A stretch of 64,000 nt of DNA from Clostridia bacterium (GTDB lineage Bacteria > Bacillota > Clostridia > Christensenellales > UBA1242). Positions 45,268 through 53,793 of the stretch are shown here, piece after piece (within the stretch, counting starts at the first letter, position 1; each line of letters opens with the position of its first letter). Made by a program: the position numbers and the translations under genes. The stretch lies in contig JAFTMH010000001.1 of NCBI GenBank assembly GCA_017452445.1, positions 1-64,000 of the forward strand, written 5' to 3'. Below the pieces are notes generated by a model. It did no database searches. It was not told the origin of the DNA and saw only the letters and a list, made by a program, of their open reading frames with translations.

Positions 45268-45954
45268 TTAGATTGTCGGCGAAGTTGGTGTAACCCTTGG
45301 GATTTCGCCACCTGCAGTCGCAGTTGGATAGATTGGCAAATCTTGAAGTCCTGGGCAAGTTTGCGCTGGCACAGCTTGGCACGGTGGCAGGCATGGATAA
45401 CCATAAGATGGCACCAAAACATCAACTTGACTTGTGACTTTGACAATAATTTGAATGCAACCTGTCACATTAAACGAATCTGGCGAAACAAAAGTTCCAA
45501 TTCGACTGCTAAACAAGGCTGTTACCCCGACATTTACTGGCGAAAGTGCCGGTTGTGGCACAAACAAGACAACTGCCTTTTGCACAGTCACAGTGCTTGT
45601 TGCTGTGCCCAAAACCCCATTTGCATCACGATATGTCACAGTGACAGGGATTTGCACTGAAAAACTTACATTTGCATAGTTTGGGCAAGTGTCGAGTCGA
45701 TCTACCACCAAATCTGTCACAGTAGGGTCAATCCCAACCGTTGTCTCTGCCGAAACAAAAGTGAGTGGCAAAACCGGATCTGCTGGCGAAAATCCCGTCA
45801 CCGGCAAAAGCAAACCGGGTTCGGTCGTGGCACAACGACAAGCATCAAACACTTTTGTTGTTTCAATCAAAATCTTTTCGCAAATCCCATTCATGCCATT
45901 TCCGTTGATCGGGCCAGGTCTGTTTGGATTTGTGTTGTTGATATAAAAAGACAT
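45268..45954 (-). CDS. Cys- and Pro-rich secreted/coat-like protein of unknown function
   Basis: 228 residues with no signal peptide. A short glycine/asparagine-rich N-terminus (NNTNPNRPGPINGNG) leads to ICEKILIETTKVFDACRC, a phrase I associate with DUF3794-type and spore-coat-related proteins of Clostridia. Beta-rich segments (VTDLVVDRLDTC, VTVTYRDANGVLGTATSTVTVQK) and a Pro/Cys-rich region (GYPCLPPCQAVPAQTCPG) follow. A spore-coat or surface role is a guess. It is alone, downstream of the heat-shock promoter on the same strand. Confidence 0.6.
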   Translation of the reverse strand: MSFYINNTNPNRPGPINGNGMNGICEKILIETTKVFDACRCATTEPGLLLPVTGFSPADPVLPLTFVSAETTVGIDPTVTDLVVDRLDTCPNYANVSFSVQIPVTVTYRDANGVLGTATSTVTVQKAVVLFVPQPALSPVNVGVTALFSSRIGTFVSPDSFNVTGCIQIIVKVTSQVDVLVPSYGYPCLPPCQAVPAQTCPGLQDLPIYPTATAGGEIPRVTPTSPTI

Positions 45955-46045
45955 TTCAAAACCTCCTTAAAGTCTATACAATAACAAGATATGCACAAAC
46001 TTTCACAAATGCCCCTTTCTACCCCAAAATTGGCAATTTTGACAA

Positions 46046-46076
46046 AAAAAACAACCAAACTATGTTGGTTGTTTGC
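46046..46076 (-). terminator. intrinsic terminator
   Basis: Stem AAACAACCAA-actatg-TTGGTTGTTT with a long A-run (U-run on minus). Confidence 0.8.
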
Positions 46077-46087
46077 CTTGCTAAATT

Positions 46088-46843
46088 TTATTTTACTTGC
46101 GTTGGATCAACAGTTGCTATATCTTTCTTAACAGACAAAAATGAGTGTTGCTTGATTTTATCAAATTCAGGATCAACCCCATCAACTTTGATTGAAGCAT
46201 CTGGAAACAAACTTCCAATCTTAAAATCAACCGTAAACATCTTTTCTGCAATCTTGTATTTGGCGTTGAGTGTTTGAAATTTGCCAGCTGGCACCATTTC
46301 TTTGTAAAGTTTGCCATCAATCACAATGCTTGCCTTTTTAAGCCCTGCCAAAACGATAATTTTGTGCGATCCGATTGTGAGATAATACTTTTTTCTTGCA
46401 AAAAGCAAAAGCACAAAAAAACTTGCACAAATGCCAAATATATAAAGATAGTATGGAGAAAGCATTGTATATTCAAAATAAAGATTGTCAGCACCAAGAG
46501 CAACCTTGCCACCAAGAGGCAAAGTGTTGAGTTTGTGCACAAAAAACACCGACTTGCCACCCTTTACAACAACATCTGCTTCCACTTTTTCAACCGAAAT
46601 ATGACCTGCTGTATCTTGGAAATAAACATCAAACTTCACCTTGTGAATTTTTACGATTGAAGGATTTTCAATTGTGCCACTTGCCACCCAACGACCAGAA
46701 TCTTCAACGATATCAAAATCTTCTTTCATGATTGGGTTTCTATATGGGATAAACATGCAAACTGTTGGGATTGCAATTGCAAAAATCGCTATCACAAAAA
46801 ACATAATGACAACCATTTTTCTGTTTGATCTTTTTTCTGTCAT
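46088..46843 (-). CDS. membrane protein of unknown function
   Basis: 251 residues from MTEKRSN (46843), the start with AAGGAGA upstream. An earlier frame to 46876 lacks a site. One transmembrane helix (about 12-32) precedes an extracytoplasmic beta-sandwich-like region (GTIENPSIVKIHKVKFDVYF), and a second hydrophobic segment at about 130-152 is followed by a cytoplasmic domain (LTIGSHKIIVLAGLKKASIVIDGKL). No family recognised. Single gene. Confidence 0.6.
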   Translation of the reverse strand: MTEKRSNRKMVVIMFFVIAIFAIAIPTVCMFIPYRNPIMKEDFDIVEDSGRWVASGTIENPSIVKIHKVKFDVYFQDTAGHISVEKVEADVVVKGGKSVFFVHKLNTLPLGGKVALGADNLYFEYTMLSPYYLYIFGICASFFVLLLFARKKYYLTIGSHKIIVLAGLKKASIVIDGKLYKEMVPAGKFQTLNAKYKIAEKMFTVDFKIGSLFPDASIKVDGVDPEFDKIKQHSFLSVKKDIATVDPTQVK

Positions 46844-46970
46844 AAACTTCTCCTTGTTTTCAGGCAAATGATACACTATCTTTCACAATTTGTCAATCTT
46901 GACTTTAACTTCCATTTCCTTGACATTACCCCCCCTGTGCTAAAATAATCCCATAACACAAGGAGGATTT

Positions 46971-47333
46971 ATGGAAAAAACTTTTAGATTGTCTGCTATT
47001 TTTTCGGCAATATTTTCTGGACTTTTGTGCATTGGTGAATTGGTCGTATTTTTTCTATTGTTGACAACAGGTGCTTTGGTTGAACTATTTATTCTTCAAA
47101 TTGTAATTTCTCTTATACTTGCTATCTTTTTCGGTTTATTAACATTCTATATAATAGATAGCGAACTTAAACTCATAGCACAACACAATTCTTTTCAAAT
47201 TTTAAAAGAAACTTGTTTTGACAATTTTGTAAAAGACAACGCAGTAGCCGACAAGGTTAAACTTCTTGAAGACAAAGTAAAGGAGTTGGAAGATAAATTA
47301 AACAACAAAACCACAACAAAAAAGAAGGACTAA
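46971..47333 (+). CDS. small membrane protein with C-terminal coiled coil
   Basis: 120 residues. Two transmembrane helices (about 8-32 and 36-64) are followed by a heptad-rich coiled coil (VKLLEDKVKELEDKLNN) and a Lys-rich tail. AAGGAGG stands a few bases before the start. I do not recognise a family. It is monocistronic with its own terminator. Confidence 0.65.
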   Translation: MEKTFRLSAIFSAIFSGLLCIGELVVFFLLLTTGALVELFILQIVISLILAIFFGLLTFYIIDSELKLIAQHNSFQILKETCFDNFVKDNAVADKVKLLEDKVKELEDKLNNKTTTKKKD

Positions 47334-47350
47334 AATCCTTCTTTTTTTAT
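47318..47350. terminator. bidirectional terminator
   Basis: Stem AAAAGAAGGA-ctaaaa-TCCTTCTTTT plus further T. It ends the gene at 47333 and lies before the fakA stop. Confidence 0.8.
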
Positions 47351-47386
47351 GTCATTTTGATGCTAAAAACAATTATGATTTAATAA

Positions 47387-49021
47387 CTATTCAAGCGATA
47401 CCAAATAGTAATAAACAGGTTGTCCACCATTTGCAACAGTTACTTCGCAATCTGGATATTTTTCAGCAAGTTTTTCTTGAAGTTGGTTTGCTTCGTCTTC
47501 TCTAATGTCTTCGCCATAGAAGAGAGTGATGTTCATAACTGCATCATGGAACATTGCTTCAATCAACTTTTCAGTTGTCTCGCCAACCAAGTTTCCTTTC
47601 GCCAAAATTGCCTTGTCATCAAGACCAATGATTTCGCCTTTTGAAAGGTCAAATCCGTCAACATGAGTGTCTCTAACTGCATAAGTTACAGATCCAGATC
47701 TCACATTTCTGATTGCTTCAAGCATTGCTGCTTGGTTGTCTTCAACAGAAGCGTCTGGATTGAATGCGATTGATGCCGCAATACCTTCAGGCACACTTCT
47801 TGTTGGAATGATGATCAAGTTTTTGTTTGTCACATCATTTGCTTGCTCTGCTGCCAAAACAATGTTTTTGTTGTTTGGGAAAACAAAGATGTTTCTTGCA
47901 GGCACTTTGTCTGCTGCATTTGCAATGTCTTCGGCACTTGGGTTCATAGTTTGTCCACCAACGATAATTTGGTCAACAGTGAGTTCTTTAAAGATTTCTG
48001 CAAGTCCATCTCCCGGAGCAACTGAAATCATGCCGATTTCTTTTGTTTCTTCAACAGCTTGAGCTTTCTTCATGAGTTCTCTGTTTTGTTCTCTCATGTT
48101 TTCAATCTTCAAGTTGAAAAGTTCGCCAAGTTCCAAAGCATAACCGAGCGCTTTGTTTGGTTCGTTTGTGTGGACATGCACCTTAACAAGTGACAAGTCG
48201 CCAATACAGATAACAGAGTCACCGATTTCCATAAGTCTTTCACGGAGTTTGTCAATGTCCGCTTCTGTTGTCTTCTTGTGCATATTGATAATCAAATACT
48301 CTGTGCAGTATCCAAATTCAATTTCGCCAAGGTTGTTGATGTCAGCGATAACATCATCAACTGTTTGTGCTTTTGATTCGTCTTCAAAAACATATTCGAG
48401 GTCTTCTTCGCCATTGATGTATCTCATAAAGCCTGTGAAAATAACCAAAATTCCACGGCCACCTGAGTCAACAACGCCAGCTTTCTTCAAAACAGGCAAC
48501 ATTTCTGGTGTTTGTTTCAAAATTTCTTCACCAGTGTCGCACACCTTTCTCAAGAAAGTTTCAAAGTCATCATGCTTCTTTGCCAAGTTTACAGCGTTTT
48601 CAGCCATAACACGGATAACTGTCAAAATTGTGCCTTCTTTTGGCTTTGTAACTGCCTTGTAAGCAACTGTAGCACCTTCTTGCATAGCTTTTGCAAAGTC
48701 TTTTGTTGTGATTTCTTTGCAACCTTGAGTTACACTGCAAAATCCTTTGAAGATTTGTGAAGTGATAACACCACTGTTTCCACGAGCGCCACGAAGAGCA
48801 CCTTTAGAAAAAGCTTCTGACAAAGCAACAATGTCATTGTTCATGCACTTGTTTACTTCTGTGACAGCTGACTTCATAGTCAAAAACATATTTGTACCAG
48901 TGTCGCCATCTGGTACTGGAAAGACATTCAACGAGTCTACATATTCTTTGTTTTGTTCGAGCAAGCTTACACCTGCAAGGACCATTTTACGGAAGGTCGC
49001 TCCGCTTATTGTTTTTTGCAT
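47387..49021 (-). CDS. fakA: fatty acid kinase, catalytic subunit FakA (DAK2/YloV family)
   Basis: About 544 residues. The N-terminal DAK2 domain has PVPDGDTGTNMFLTM and ARGNSGVITSQIFKGF, the nucleotide and Mg-binding signatures. The C-terminal DegV-associated/DUF1949-like region follows. FakA phosphorylates fatty acids held by a FakB (DegV-family) protein. No fakB gene is in the window. I choose the second of two adjacent Met codons (49021), because GGAG then sits six bases upstream; 49024 is possible. Confidence 0.92.
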   Translation of the reverse strand: MQKTISGATFRKMVLAGVSLLEQNKEYVDSLNVFPVPDGDTGTNMFLTMKSAVTEVNKCMNNDIVALSEAFSKGALRGARGNSGVITSQIFKGFCSVTQGCKEITTKDFAKAMQEGATVAYKAVTKPKEGTILTVIRVMAENAVNLAKKHDDFETFLRKVCDTGEEILKQTPEMLPVLKKAGVVDSGGRGILVIFTGFMRYINGEEDLEYVFEDESKAQTVDDVIADINNLGEIEFGYCTEYLIINMHKKTTEADIDKLRERLMEIGDSVICIGDLSLVKVHVHTNEPNKALGYALELGELFNLKIENMREQNRELMKKAQAVEETKEIGMISVAPGDGLAEIFKELTVDQIIVGGQTMNPSAEDIANAADKVPARNIFVFPNNKNIVLAAEQANDVTNKNLIIIPTRSVPEGIAASIAFNPDASVEDNQAAMLEAIRNVRSGSVTYAVRDTHVDGFDLSKGEIIGLDDKAILAKGNLVGETTEKLIEAMFHDAVMNITLFYGEDIREDEANQLQEKLAEKYPDCEVTVANGGQPVYYYLVSLE

Positions 49022-49037
49022 CATATGCTCCTATTAT

Positions 49038-49388
49038 TTATACACACACGCCAACGACGTGAACATTTACTGTATCTACAATCATACCTGTAAAGTTTTC
49101 GACACTATATTTAACTGATTTCTTAAGCGATTCAGCCACGGCACTAATAGAAACACCGTATTTGAGAATGCAGTGTATGTCAATAAAGATTCTATTGTCA
49201 ATATGGCTGATGGTCACACCCTTTGAATATTTTTCTTTTCTGAAAAATTCTCTAGCGCTGTCCTTGAAGTTTTTTGAAACGAGACTTACCACCCCGTAAC
49301 AATCCAAGGCAACAAAACCAGCAACAGTGCGGATTGCATTGTCGCTGATTGAGATATTTCCATAGTAATTGTTTGTATCAACAGTCAA
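49038..49388 (-). CDS. Asp23/Gls24 family envelope stress protein (YloU-like)
   Basis: 116 residues starting at a TTG with GGGGG seven bases upstream. Family hallmarks: ISISDNAIRTVAGFVALDCYGVVSLVS and the later IFIDIHCILKYGVSISAVAESLKKSVKYSVENFTG. The yloU-yloV order with fakA next to rpmB matches Bacillus. A promoter at 49427-49455 drives it. Confidence 0.9.
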   Translation of the reverse strand: MTVDTNNYYGNISISDNAIRTVAGFVALDCYGVVSLVSKNFKDSAREFFRKEKYSKGVTISHIDNRIFIDIHCILKYGVSISAVAESLKKSVKYSVENFTGMIVDTVNVHVVGVCV

Positions 49389-49426
49389 AGGATTGCCCCC
49401 TTGTTATTAGAATATTTCGCATATAT

Positions 49427-49455
49427 ATAATACAACAAATAAGCAACTTTGACAA
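49427..49455 (-). promoter_or_regulatory. promoter of asp23-fakA
   Basis: On the minus strand TTGTCA (49450-49455), 17 bp, TATTAT (49427-49432). Confidence 0.65.
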
Positions 49456-49633
49456 GCAATTAAAGGTAAAATATAAAATATTTTTGTTATATATGCAAAA
49501 CTCTTGTCAAAATCAACTGCTATAATTTTACTGCCAAAACAAAATTTCTATGATAAACATAGCAAAAAATGGTTGATTTTTTTGTTTGTTTGTGTTATTA
49601 TAATCACCGTAAAAACATTAAAGGAGACAAATC

Positions 49634-49810
49634 ATGAGCAGAGTATGTGAAATTTGTGGCAAAGGCAAATTGGATGGCAAGACAGTAAGCCATGCAAACA
49701 ACAAAGCGCCAAGAAAATATGATGTAAACTTGCAAGAAACAGAAATCAATGGCAAAAGAGTAAGAGCTTGCACAAAGTGTATTAAGACAGCAAAGAAAAA
49801 CGCTAACTAA
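49634..49810 (+). CDS. rpmB: 50S ribosomal protein L28
   Basis: 58 residues, shorter than most gene finders' thresholds. MSRVCEICGKGKLDGKTVSH at the start and RACTKCIKTAKK at the end make it a Cys-pair (zinc-binding) L28, with NNKAPRKYDVNLQ between. AAGGAG lies just before the ATG. A TATAAT at 49599-49604 is the likely -10 element. It is transcribed away from asp23-fakA, as in Bacillus. Confidence 0.95.
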   Translation: MSRVCEICGKGKLDGKTVSHANNKAPRKYDVNLQETEINGKRVRACTKCIKTAKKNAN

Positions 49811-49825
49811 TCTTATTCAACAAAA

Positions 49826-49858
49826 AAGCCAAGAGGGGTTCTGCCCTTCTTTTTTTGT
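49826..49858 (+). terminator. terminator of rpmB
   Basis: Stem about AAGAGGGG/CCCTTCTT with one bulge, followed by seven T. Confidence 0.7.
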
Positions 49859-49880
49859 CATCTAAAATGTGGACAAAACA

Positions 49881-49928
49881 AAAACACTATATCTCCCAAA
49901 AACAAAGAGGTATAGTGTTTTTTTTGTC
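49881..49928. terminator. hairpin terminator downstream of the spoVM candidate
   Basis: Stem AAAACACTATA (49881-49891) and TATAGTGTTTT (49911-49921), with an inner CTC/GAG pairing and T/A runs on both sides. It lies 45 nt beyond the stop of the gene at 49967 and can also act on the + strand. Confidence 0.7.
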
Positions 49929-49966
49929 ACTCCAAAATCACCTCATCTTGCAGGACAAACTTTCTG

Positions 49967-50077
49967 TCAATCCTGCTTTTCAATCTTCTTCTTGCCAAAC
50001 ATTTTTAAAAATGGAACAACCCATTTTGGCGCTTTGATGCAAATGATTTTGATGTTTGAATTCTTTTCTTTTTCCAT
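49967..50077 (-). CDS. spoVM: probable stage V sporulation protein SpoVM
   Basis: A 36-residue frame, MEKEKNSNIKIICIKAPK then WVVPFLKMFGKKKIEKQD. From Ile9 it lines up with SpoVM of Bacillus (KFYTIKLPKFLGGIVRAML): a short strand, a Lys-x-Pro-Lys-aromatic turn and an amphipathic helix with basic end. SpoVM sits on the forespore membrane by sensing curvature and starts coat assembly. In Bacillus spoVM is next to rpmB, as here, though in this window it is convergent to rpmB. No good ribosome-binding site is visible, and eight extra N-terminal residues are unusual, so the start is uncertain. Confidence 0.6.
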   Translation of the reverse strand: MEKEKNSNIKIICIKAPKWVVPFLKMFGKKKIEKQD

Positions 50078-50109
50078 ACTTACTTATATGTGTGCAACTT
50101 TGCAAATGT

Positions 50110-50135
50110 GACAAAAAAAGTGGCAATGCCACCGT
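50110..50135 (-). terminator. intrinsic terminator
   Basis: On the minus strand GTGGC-att-GCCAC followed by seven U, after the gene ending at 50151. Confidence 0.7.
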
Positions 50136-50150
50136 TTAAGCACGCCACCT

Positions 50151-51038
50151 TTATTCTGCAAAACTTGCCGCAATTTGCCCTGCAATTGCCCCATCAGAGC
50201 AAGCAGTAACAATCTGTTTAAGCACCCCGTTTCGCACATCACCAACAGCATAAACCCCAGCAAGTGAAGTCTGCATCTTTTCGTCAGTTTCAACAAAGCC
50301 CTTTTCGTCAAGTTTTATCGCACCTTCAAACATTTTTGTTGCAGGAGTTTTTCCAAGCGAAACAAACACTCCATCAACAGCAAATTCTGTCTGTTTGCCA
50401 GCAACCAAGCATTTCACTTTTTCAAGTTTTTGTTCCCCTTCAAACCTTTCAATTTTTGTGTTTGAAACAATCTCAATCTTGTCGTTTTTGTTTGCTTTTG
50501 CAAGCACAGACATATCGTTGCAATCAATCAAAATCACTTTTGAGGCAAGATTTGCAAGATAAAGAGCATCTTTCATGCCACTGCCACCACAGCTTGCCAC
50601 TGCAACAGTTTTGCCCCTGAAAAAGTTTCCATCACAAGTCGCACAAAAACTCACGCCTCTGCCAAGATAGTCGTTTTCGTTTGTTCCTAGCCCAATAGAG
50701 GTCAATCCAGTTGCGATCACGACCGTTTTTGCCTTGTATGTCTGTATTTTGCCGTTTATTTGTTTTATATTTGCCTCAAATTCGCCCGAAACAATTTCAT
50801 CAAACAAGATTTCAATCTTGAGTGCTTCAACCTGTTTTTGAAACATTTGAGCCAAATTTATACCATCAATCAATGTTTGAGAAGGAAAGTTTTCGATTTG
50901 TTCAAGTTGCAACACCTGACCACCAAGTGCAAACTTTTCAACAATGGCAACACTCTTGCCTGCACGAGAAGCATAGACTGCTGCACTCATGCCTGCAACT
51001 CCACCACCCAAAACTAAAACATCATATATCTTTTCCAT
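50151..51038 (-). CDS. trxB: thioredoxin reductase-like FAD protein
   Basis: A 295-residue class II flavoprotein. FAD motif VLGGGVAGMSAAVYASRAG, redox-active CATCDG (about 135-140), a disrupted NADPH motif (VASCGGSGMKDALYL instead of GxGxxA), and C-terminal GVYAVGDVRNG. The Cys pair and length fit thioredoxin reductase. Because the NADPH motif is unusual, it could take electrons from another donor, as ferredoxin-dependent relatives in anaerobes do. Monocistronic. Confidence 0.85.
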   Translation of the reverse strand: MEKIYDVLVLGGGVAGMSAAVYASRAGKSVAIVEKFALGGQVLQLEQIENFPSQTLIDGINLAQMFQKQVEALKIEILFDEIVSGEFEANIKQINGKIQTYKAKTVVIATGLTSIGLGTNENDYLGRGVSFCATCDGNFFRGKTVAVASCGGSGMKDALYLANLASKVILIDCNDMSVLAKANKNDKIEIVSNTKIERFEGEQKLEKVKCLVAGKQTEFAVDGVFVSLGKTPATKMFEGAIKLDEKGFVETDEKMQTSLAGVYAVGDVRNGVLKQIVTACSDGAIAGQIAASFAE

Positions 51039-51088
51039 AATATTATTATATCACAAATCAGCACATTCCAAAAGCGATTGGACAGAAA

Positions 51089-51121
51089 AAAAACAAGACA
51101 ACCAAAAGTTGCCTTGTTTGA
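51089..51121 (-). terminator. terminator of rplM-rpsI
   Basis: Stem AAACAAGACAAC-caaaa-GTTGCCTTGTTT (one mismatch) with a U-run on minus. Confidence 0.75.
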
Positions 51122-51135
51122 TTTGAAATATAAGA

Positions 51136-51546
51136 TTATCTCTTTGAGAATTGAGATGCTTTTCTTGCCTTCTTAAGACCGTATTTCTTTCTTTCTTTCA
51201 TTCTTGGGTCACGAGTAAGAAGTCCTGCGTCTTTAAGTTCTTTCTTAAATGTTTCGTTTGATTTAACGAGTGCTCTAGCAATACCGTGGCAAATAGCACC
51301 AGCTTGTCCAGAGATTCCACCACCAACAACATTTACAGAAATGTCAAATTTGTCAGCTGTGTTTGTGATAGCCAAAGCTTGTTTAGCAATAAGGATAAGT
51401 GTATCTCTTTGAAGATATTCTTCAACACTTCTTCCGTTTACTGTAAAGCTACCTTTTCCAGCAGCCATACGAACTCTAGCGATTGATTTTTTTCTTCTTC
51501 CTGTTGCGATAAAGCAACCACCTTTGTTTTGTTTCTTGTCAGCCAT
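51136..51546 (-). CDS. rpsI: 30S ribosomal protein S9
   Basis: 136 residues: [23 protein letters not shown]-like [29 protein letters not shown] and the terminal [24 protein letters not shown] are diagnostic. Its start overlaps the rplM stop by one base. Confidence 0.99.
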   Translation of the reverse strand: MADKKQNKGGCFIATGRRKKSIARVRMAAGKGSFTVNGRSVEEYLQRDTLILIAKQALAITNTADKFDISVNVVGGGISGQAGAICHGIARALVKSNETFKKELKDAGLLTRDPRMKERKKYGLKKARKASQFSKR

Positions 51547-51989
51547 TATTCAATTGCTCCTTTTAATGCTACTGTTTCTGGTTGTTGAGCTTCGTGCTTG
51601 TGAGCTGCATCTTTGTAGATGTGAAGACGAGTAATTTGTTTTCTTCCCAAAGTTGTTTTTGGAAGCATTCCCTTAACTGCCTTTTCAACTACCTTAGTGC
51701 TGTCTTTTTCCATAAGTGTAGCATAGTCAACTTCTTTAAGGCCACCGATGTAACCTGTGTGCCAACGATATTTCTTTTGTTCTGCTTTCTTTCCTGTCAA
51801 AACCACTTTGTCAGAGTTGATAACGATTACGAAATCTCCTGTGTCAACATGTGGTGTGTAGATTGTTTTATTTTTTCCAGTCAACATGTCTGCAACTTGG
51901 CTAGCAAGTCTTCCAAGTGGCATGTTTGTTGCATCAACAACAAACCATTTTCTTTCAACTGTGGCTGGGTTTGCCATATAAGTTTTCAT
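51546..51989 (-). CDS. rplM: 50S ribosomal protein L13
   Basis: 147 residues with [42 protein letters not shown] and [12 protein letters not shown]. First gene of the rplM-rpsI pair. Confidence 0.99.
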   Translation of the reverse strand: MKTYMANPATVERKWFVVDATNMPLGRLASQVADMLTGKNKTIYTPHVDTGDFVIVINSDKVVLTGKKAEQKKYRWHTGYIGGLKEVDYATLMEKDSTKVVEKAVKGMLPKTTLGRKQITRLHIYKDAAHKHEAQQPETVALKGAIE

Positions 51990-52101
51990 TTTTTTCTCCC
52001 TAGAAATTTGATAATATTTTTGTTTTTATTTATAGTTTTGACAAGCAACTTCTGTCGGGGCTAACAACAAAAAAAACTGCCTTCAAAACAAGGACGCTAT
52101 T

Positions 52102-52130
52102 AGTATAGTTAAAACCCGTGCGTTTGTCAA
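52102..52130 (-). promoter_or_regulatory. promoter and leader of rplM-rpsI
   Basis: On the minus strand TTGACA (52125-52130), 17 bp, TATACT (52102-52107). The start near 52096 leaves a leader of about 105 nt with a hairpin CCTT-gttttg-AAGG, possibly the r-protein (L13) leader. The leader family is not confirmed. Confidence 0.75.
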
Positions 52131-52162
52131 GTGTTTCACGCAAAATTTTCAAAGTTTTTTGC

Positions 52163-52190
52163 CAACAAAAAAGCAAGGTTGCCCTTGCCC
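52163..52190 (-). terminator. intrinsic terminator
   Basis: Stem GCAAGG-ttgc-CCTTGC with a U-run on minus, after the gene ending at 52194. Confidence 0.75.
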
Positions 52191-52193
52191 TTA

Positions 52194-52775
52194 TTACGCA
52201 CTCTTTGAAGTTTGGACCCCTGCTTCTGCACTCTTTACCATTGATGCAGATGCAATCAAACTGTTGTATTTGATGATATCCTTAAAAATTGCACTTTTTG
52301 ACTTTTTGTCTGCCATTGCACCTTCTTTTGCAGATGCAATCACAACGCTTTCAAAAACTTGTGCTGCAAGTTTTGTAAACAAATATTCTTTGTGCAATCT
52401 GTTTTCAGCCACGCCAATCTTGTCAACAATCTTCTTGTCATCAAGGACAATTTGCGCATTGAGAGCAGCAACAAATTGTCTGCGAGATTGAGCATTAGAT
52501 GCCATTTTTTGCACCCTTACAACGCAATTTGCCAATACTTTCTTTTCTGCTTTGTCAAAATCGCCACCCTTTTCAACTTCTACCAAGACAGCGCCCAATT
52601 CTTCCTTAAAAAAAGCAGGCACTTCTTGATTTTCTTCTTTCAAAAACATTTGATTGTATTTGCTCACCAAATAAAGGTAGTTTGATCTCGCCTGCTCCAA
52701 AGAAACAGACTTGCTTGCACTCACTTCGCCGGCAGCATCAAATTCAATCGCATCAAACAAATACAAAAAGCTCAT
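52194..52775 (-). CDS. helical protein of unknown function
   Basis: 193 residues, largely alpha-helical and soluble, without a signal peptide. Ala, Lys and Val dominate (VLANCVVRVQKMASNAQ, RRQFVAALNAQIVLDDKKI). I recognise no domain. It is a single gene with its own terminator. The flanking intergenic 52776-52951 holds no gene that I can support. Confidence 0.55.
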   Translation of the reverse strand: MSFLYLFDAIEFDAAGEVSASKSVSLEQARSNYLYLVSKYNQMFLKEENQEVPAFFKEELGAVLVEVEKGGDFDKAEKKVLANCVVRVQKMASNAQSRRQFVAALNAQIVLDDKKIVDKIGVAENRLHKEYLFTKLAAQVFESVVIASAKEGAMADKKSKSAIFKDIIKYNSLIASASMVKSAEAGVQTSKSA

Positions 52776-52949
52776 AATTTCTCCTGTGTGAAAAGGTGCT
52801 TTTATCTTAACATATCAAATTGAATAAATCAAACAATTTTTGCATATTTATGCATAATTTTTTTATAAATTTTTTCAGCCACAATATCTTGTTTTAAGCA
52901 AAACTGTTGCACACAAATTATGGAAAAGCCTAAAAATTTGCAAAACAAA

Positions 52950-52980
52950 AAAAAGAGATGCCATAGCAACATCTCTTTCT
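52950..52980 (-). terminator. terminator at the end of the lipoprotein array
   Basis: Stem AAAGAGATG-ccatagcaa-CATCTCTTT with a U-run on minus. Confidence 0.8.
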
Positions 52981-52997
52981 GTCGTTAAATTGGTTAG

Positions 52998-53774
52998 TTA
53001 TGCCGCAGCCTCAACTGATGCTGGAACAAGATATTCTTCATCAAGATTTTCTGGATAGTCAAGTTTTGTCAACTTTGTAGCAGAAATACCTATTCCATTG
53101 TCAGCATTAAGCATAGAAAATCCAAGGAATTCATTTCCGTTGTATCTAGCTTCAAATGTCATTTCAGCACCTAACAAAGCAAATGCAGCATCAAATCTAT
53201 ATGTTACTTCACCAGTTTCTGTGTTTGTTGTTTTTTCAGCCAAAACACCAGTATATTCAAAACCTCCGTACAAAACATCACCCAAAACATCCCACAAGAC
53301 CACAATTATCAACATGTCTGGTTGAAATCCTTCAGGGGCAGAATTGTTGTTGTCTTCGAGGCTCTCTTTTACTTTGACACCTTCTTCGTTTGTATAATAG
53401 ATAAATCCATCACGAACATAAGTTGTAGTTGACTCATCTTCAACATCTTCTTTGAAAATATAATTCATTTTTGTTTCGTCCATTTGAAGATTGTCCCCAA
53501 TAGCAGACGACATATCACATGCTATGCTCATTACAGCGTTAGGATCATTTCCACTAGTATCAGGCACTGTCATTTCAAAGATTGCTCCAAGCGAGTTGTT
53601 TGTTTCAAATGCCTTTTTGTGGTCGAAAAACTCTTTAATATCCACCATTTCAACAACAAGTGGGCTTTCTTCTTCCACAACTTCTGGCTTTGAAGAACAA
53701 CCAATCAAGCATCCACAAACAGCAAACATTGCAACAACAAAACAAATTGACAAAGTGTTAAACAATTTTTTCAT
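52998..53774 (-). CDS. small lipoprotein, array member 1
   Basis: 258 residues from the Met at 53774 (GGAGG nine bases upstream). Signal peptide with lipobox CLIGC. The mature part has the array's layout: Glu/Pro linker, a helix (VEMVDIKEFFDHKKAFETNN), repeated amphipathic strands with a mid-protein phrase EKTTNTETGEVTYRF, and a C-terminal tail motif KLDYPENLDEEY. The fold may be of the LolA/LprG type, a convex sheet that carries a lipid or other ligand. Function unknown. Confidence 0.75.
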   Translation of the reverse strand: MKKLFNTLSICFVVAMFAVCGCLIGCSSKPEVVEEESPLVVEMVDIKEFFDHKKAFETNNSLGAIFEMTVPDTSGNDPNAVMSIACDMSSAIGDNLQMDETKMNYIFKEDVEDESTTTYVRDGFIYYTNEEGVKVKESLEDNNNSAPEGFQPDMLIIVVLWDVLGDVLYGGFEYTGVLAEKTTNTETGEVTYRFDAAFALLGAEMTFEARYNGNEFLGFSMLNADNGIGISATKLTKLDYPENLDEEYLVPASVEAAA

Positions 53775-53793
53775 AATCATTTACCTCCCTATC

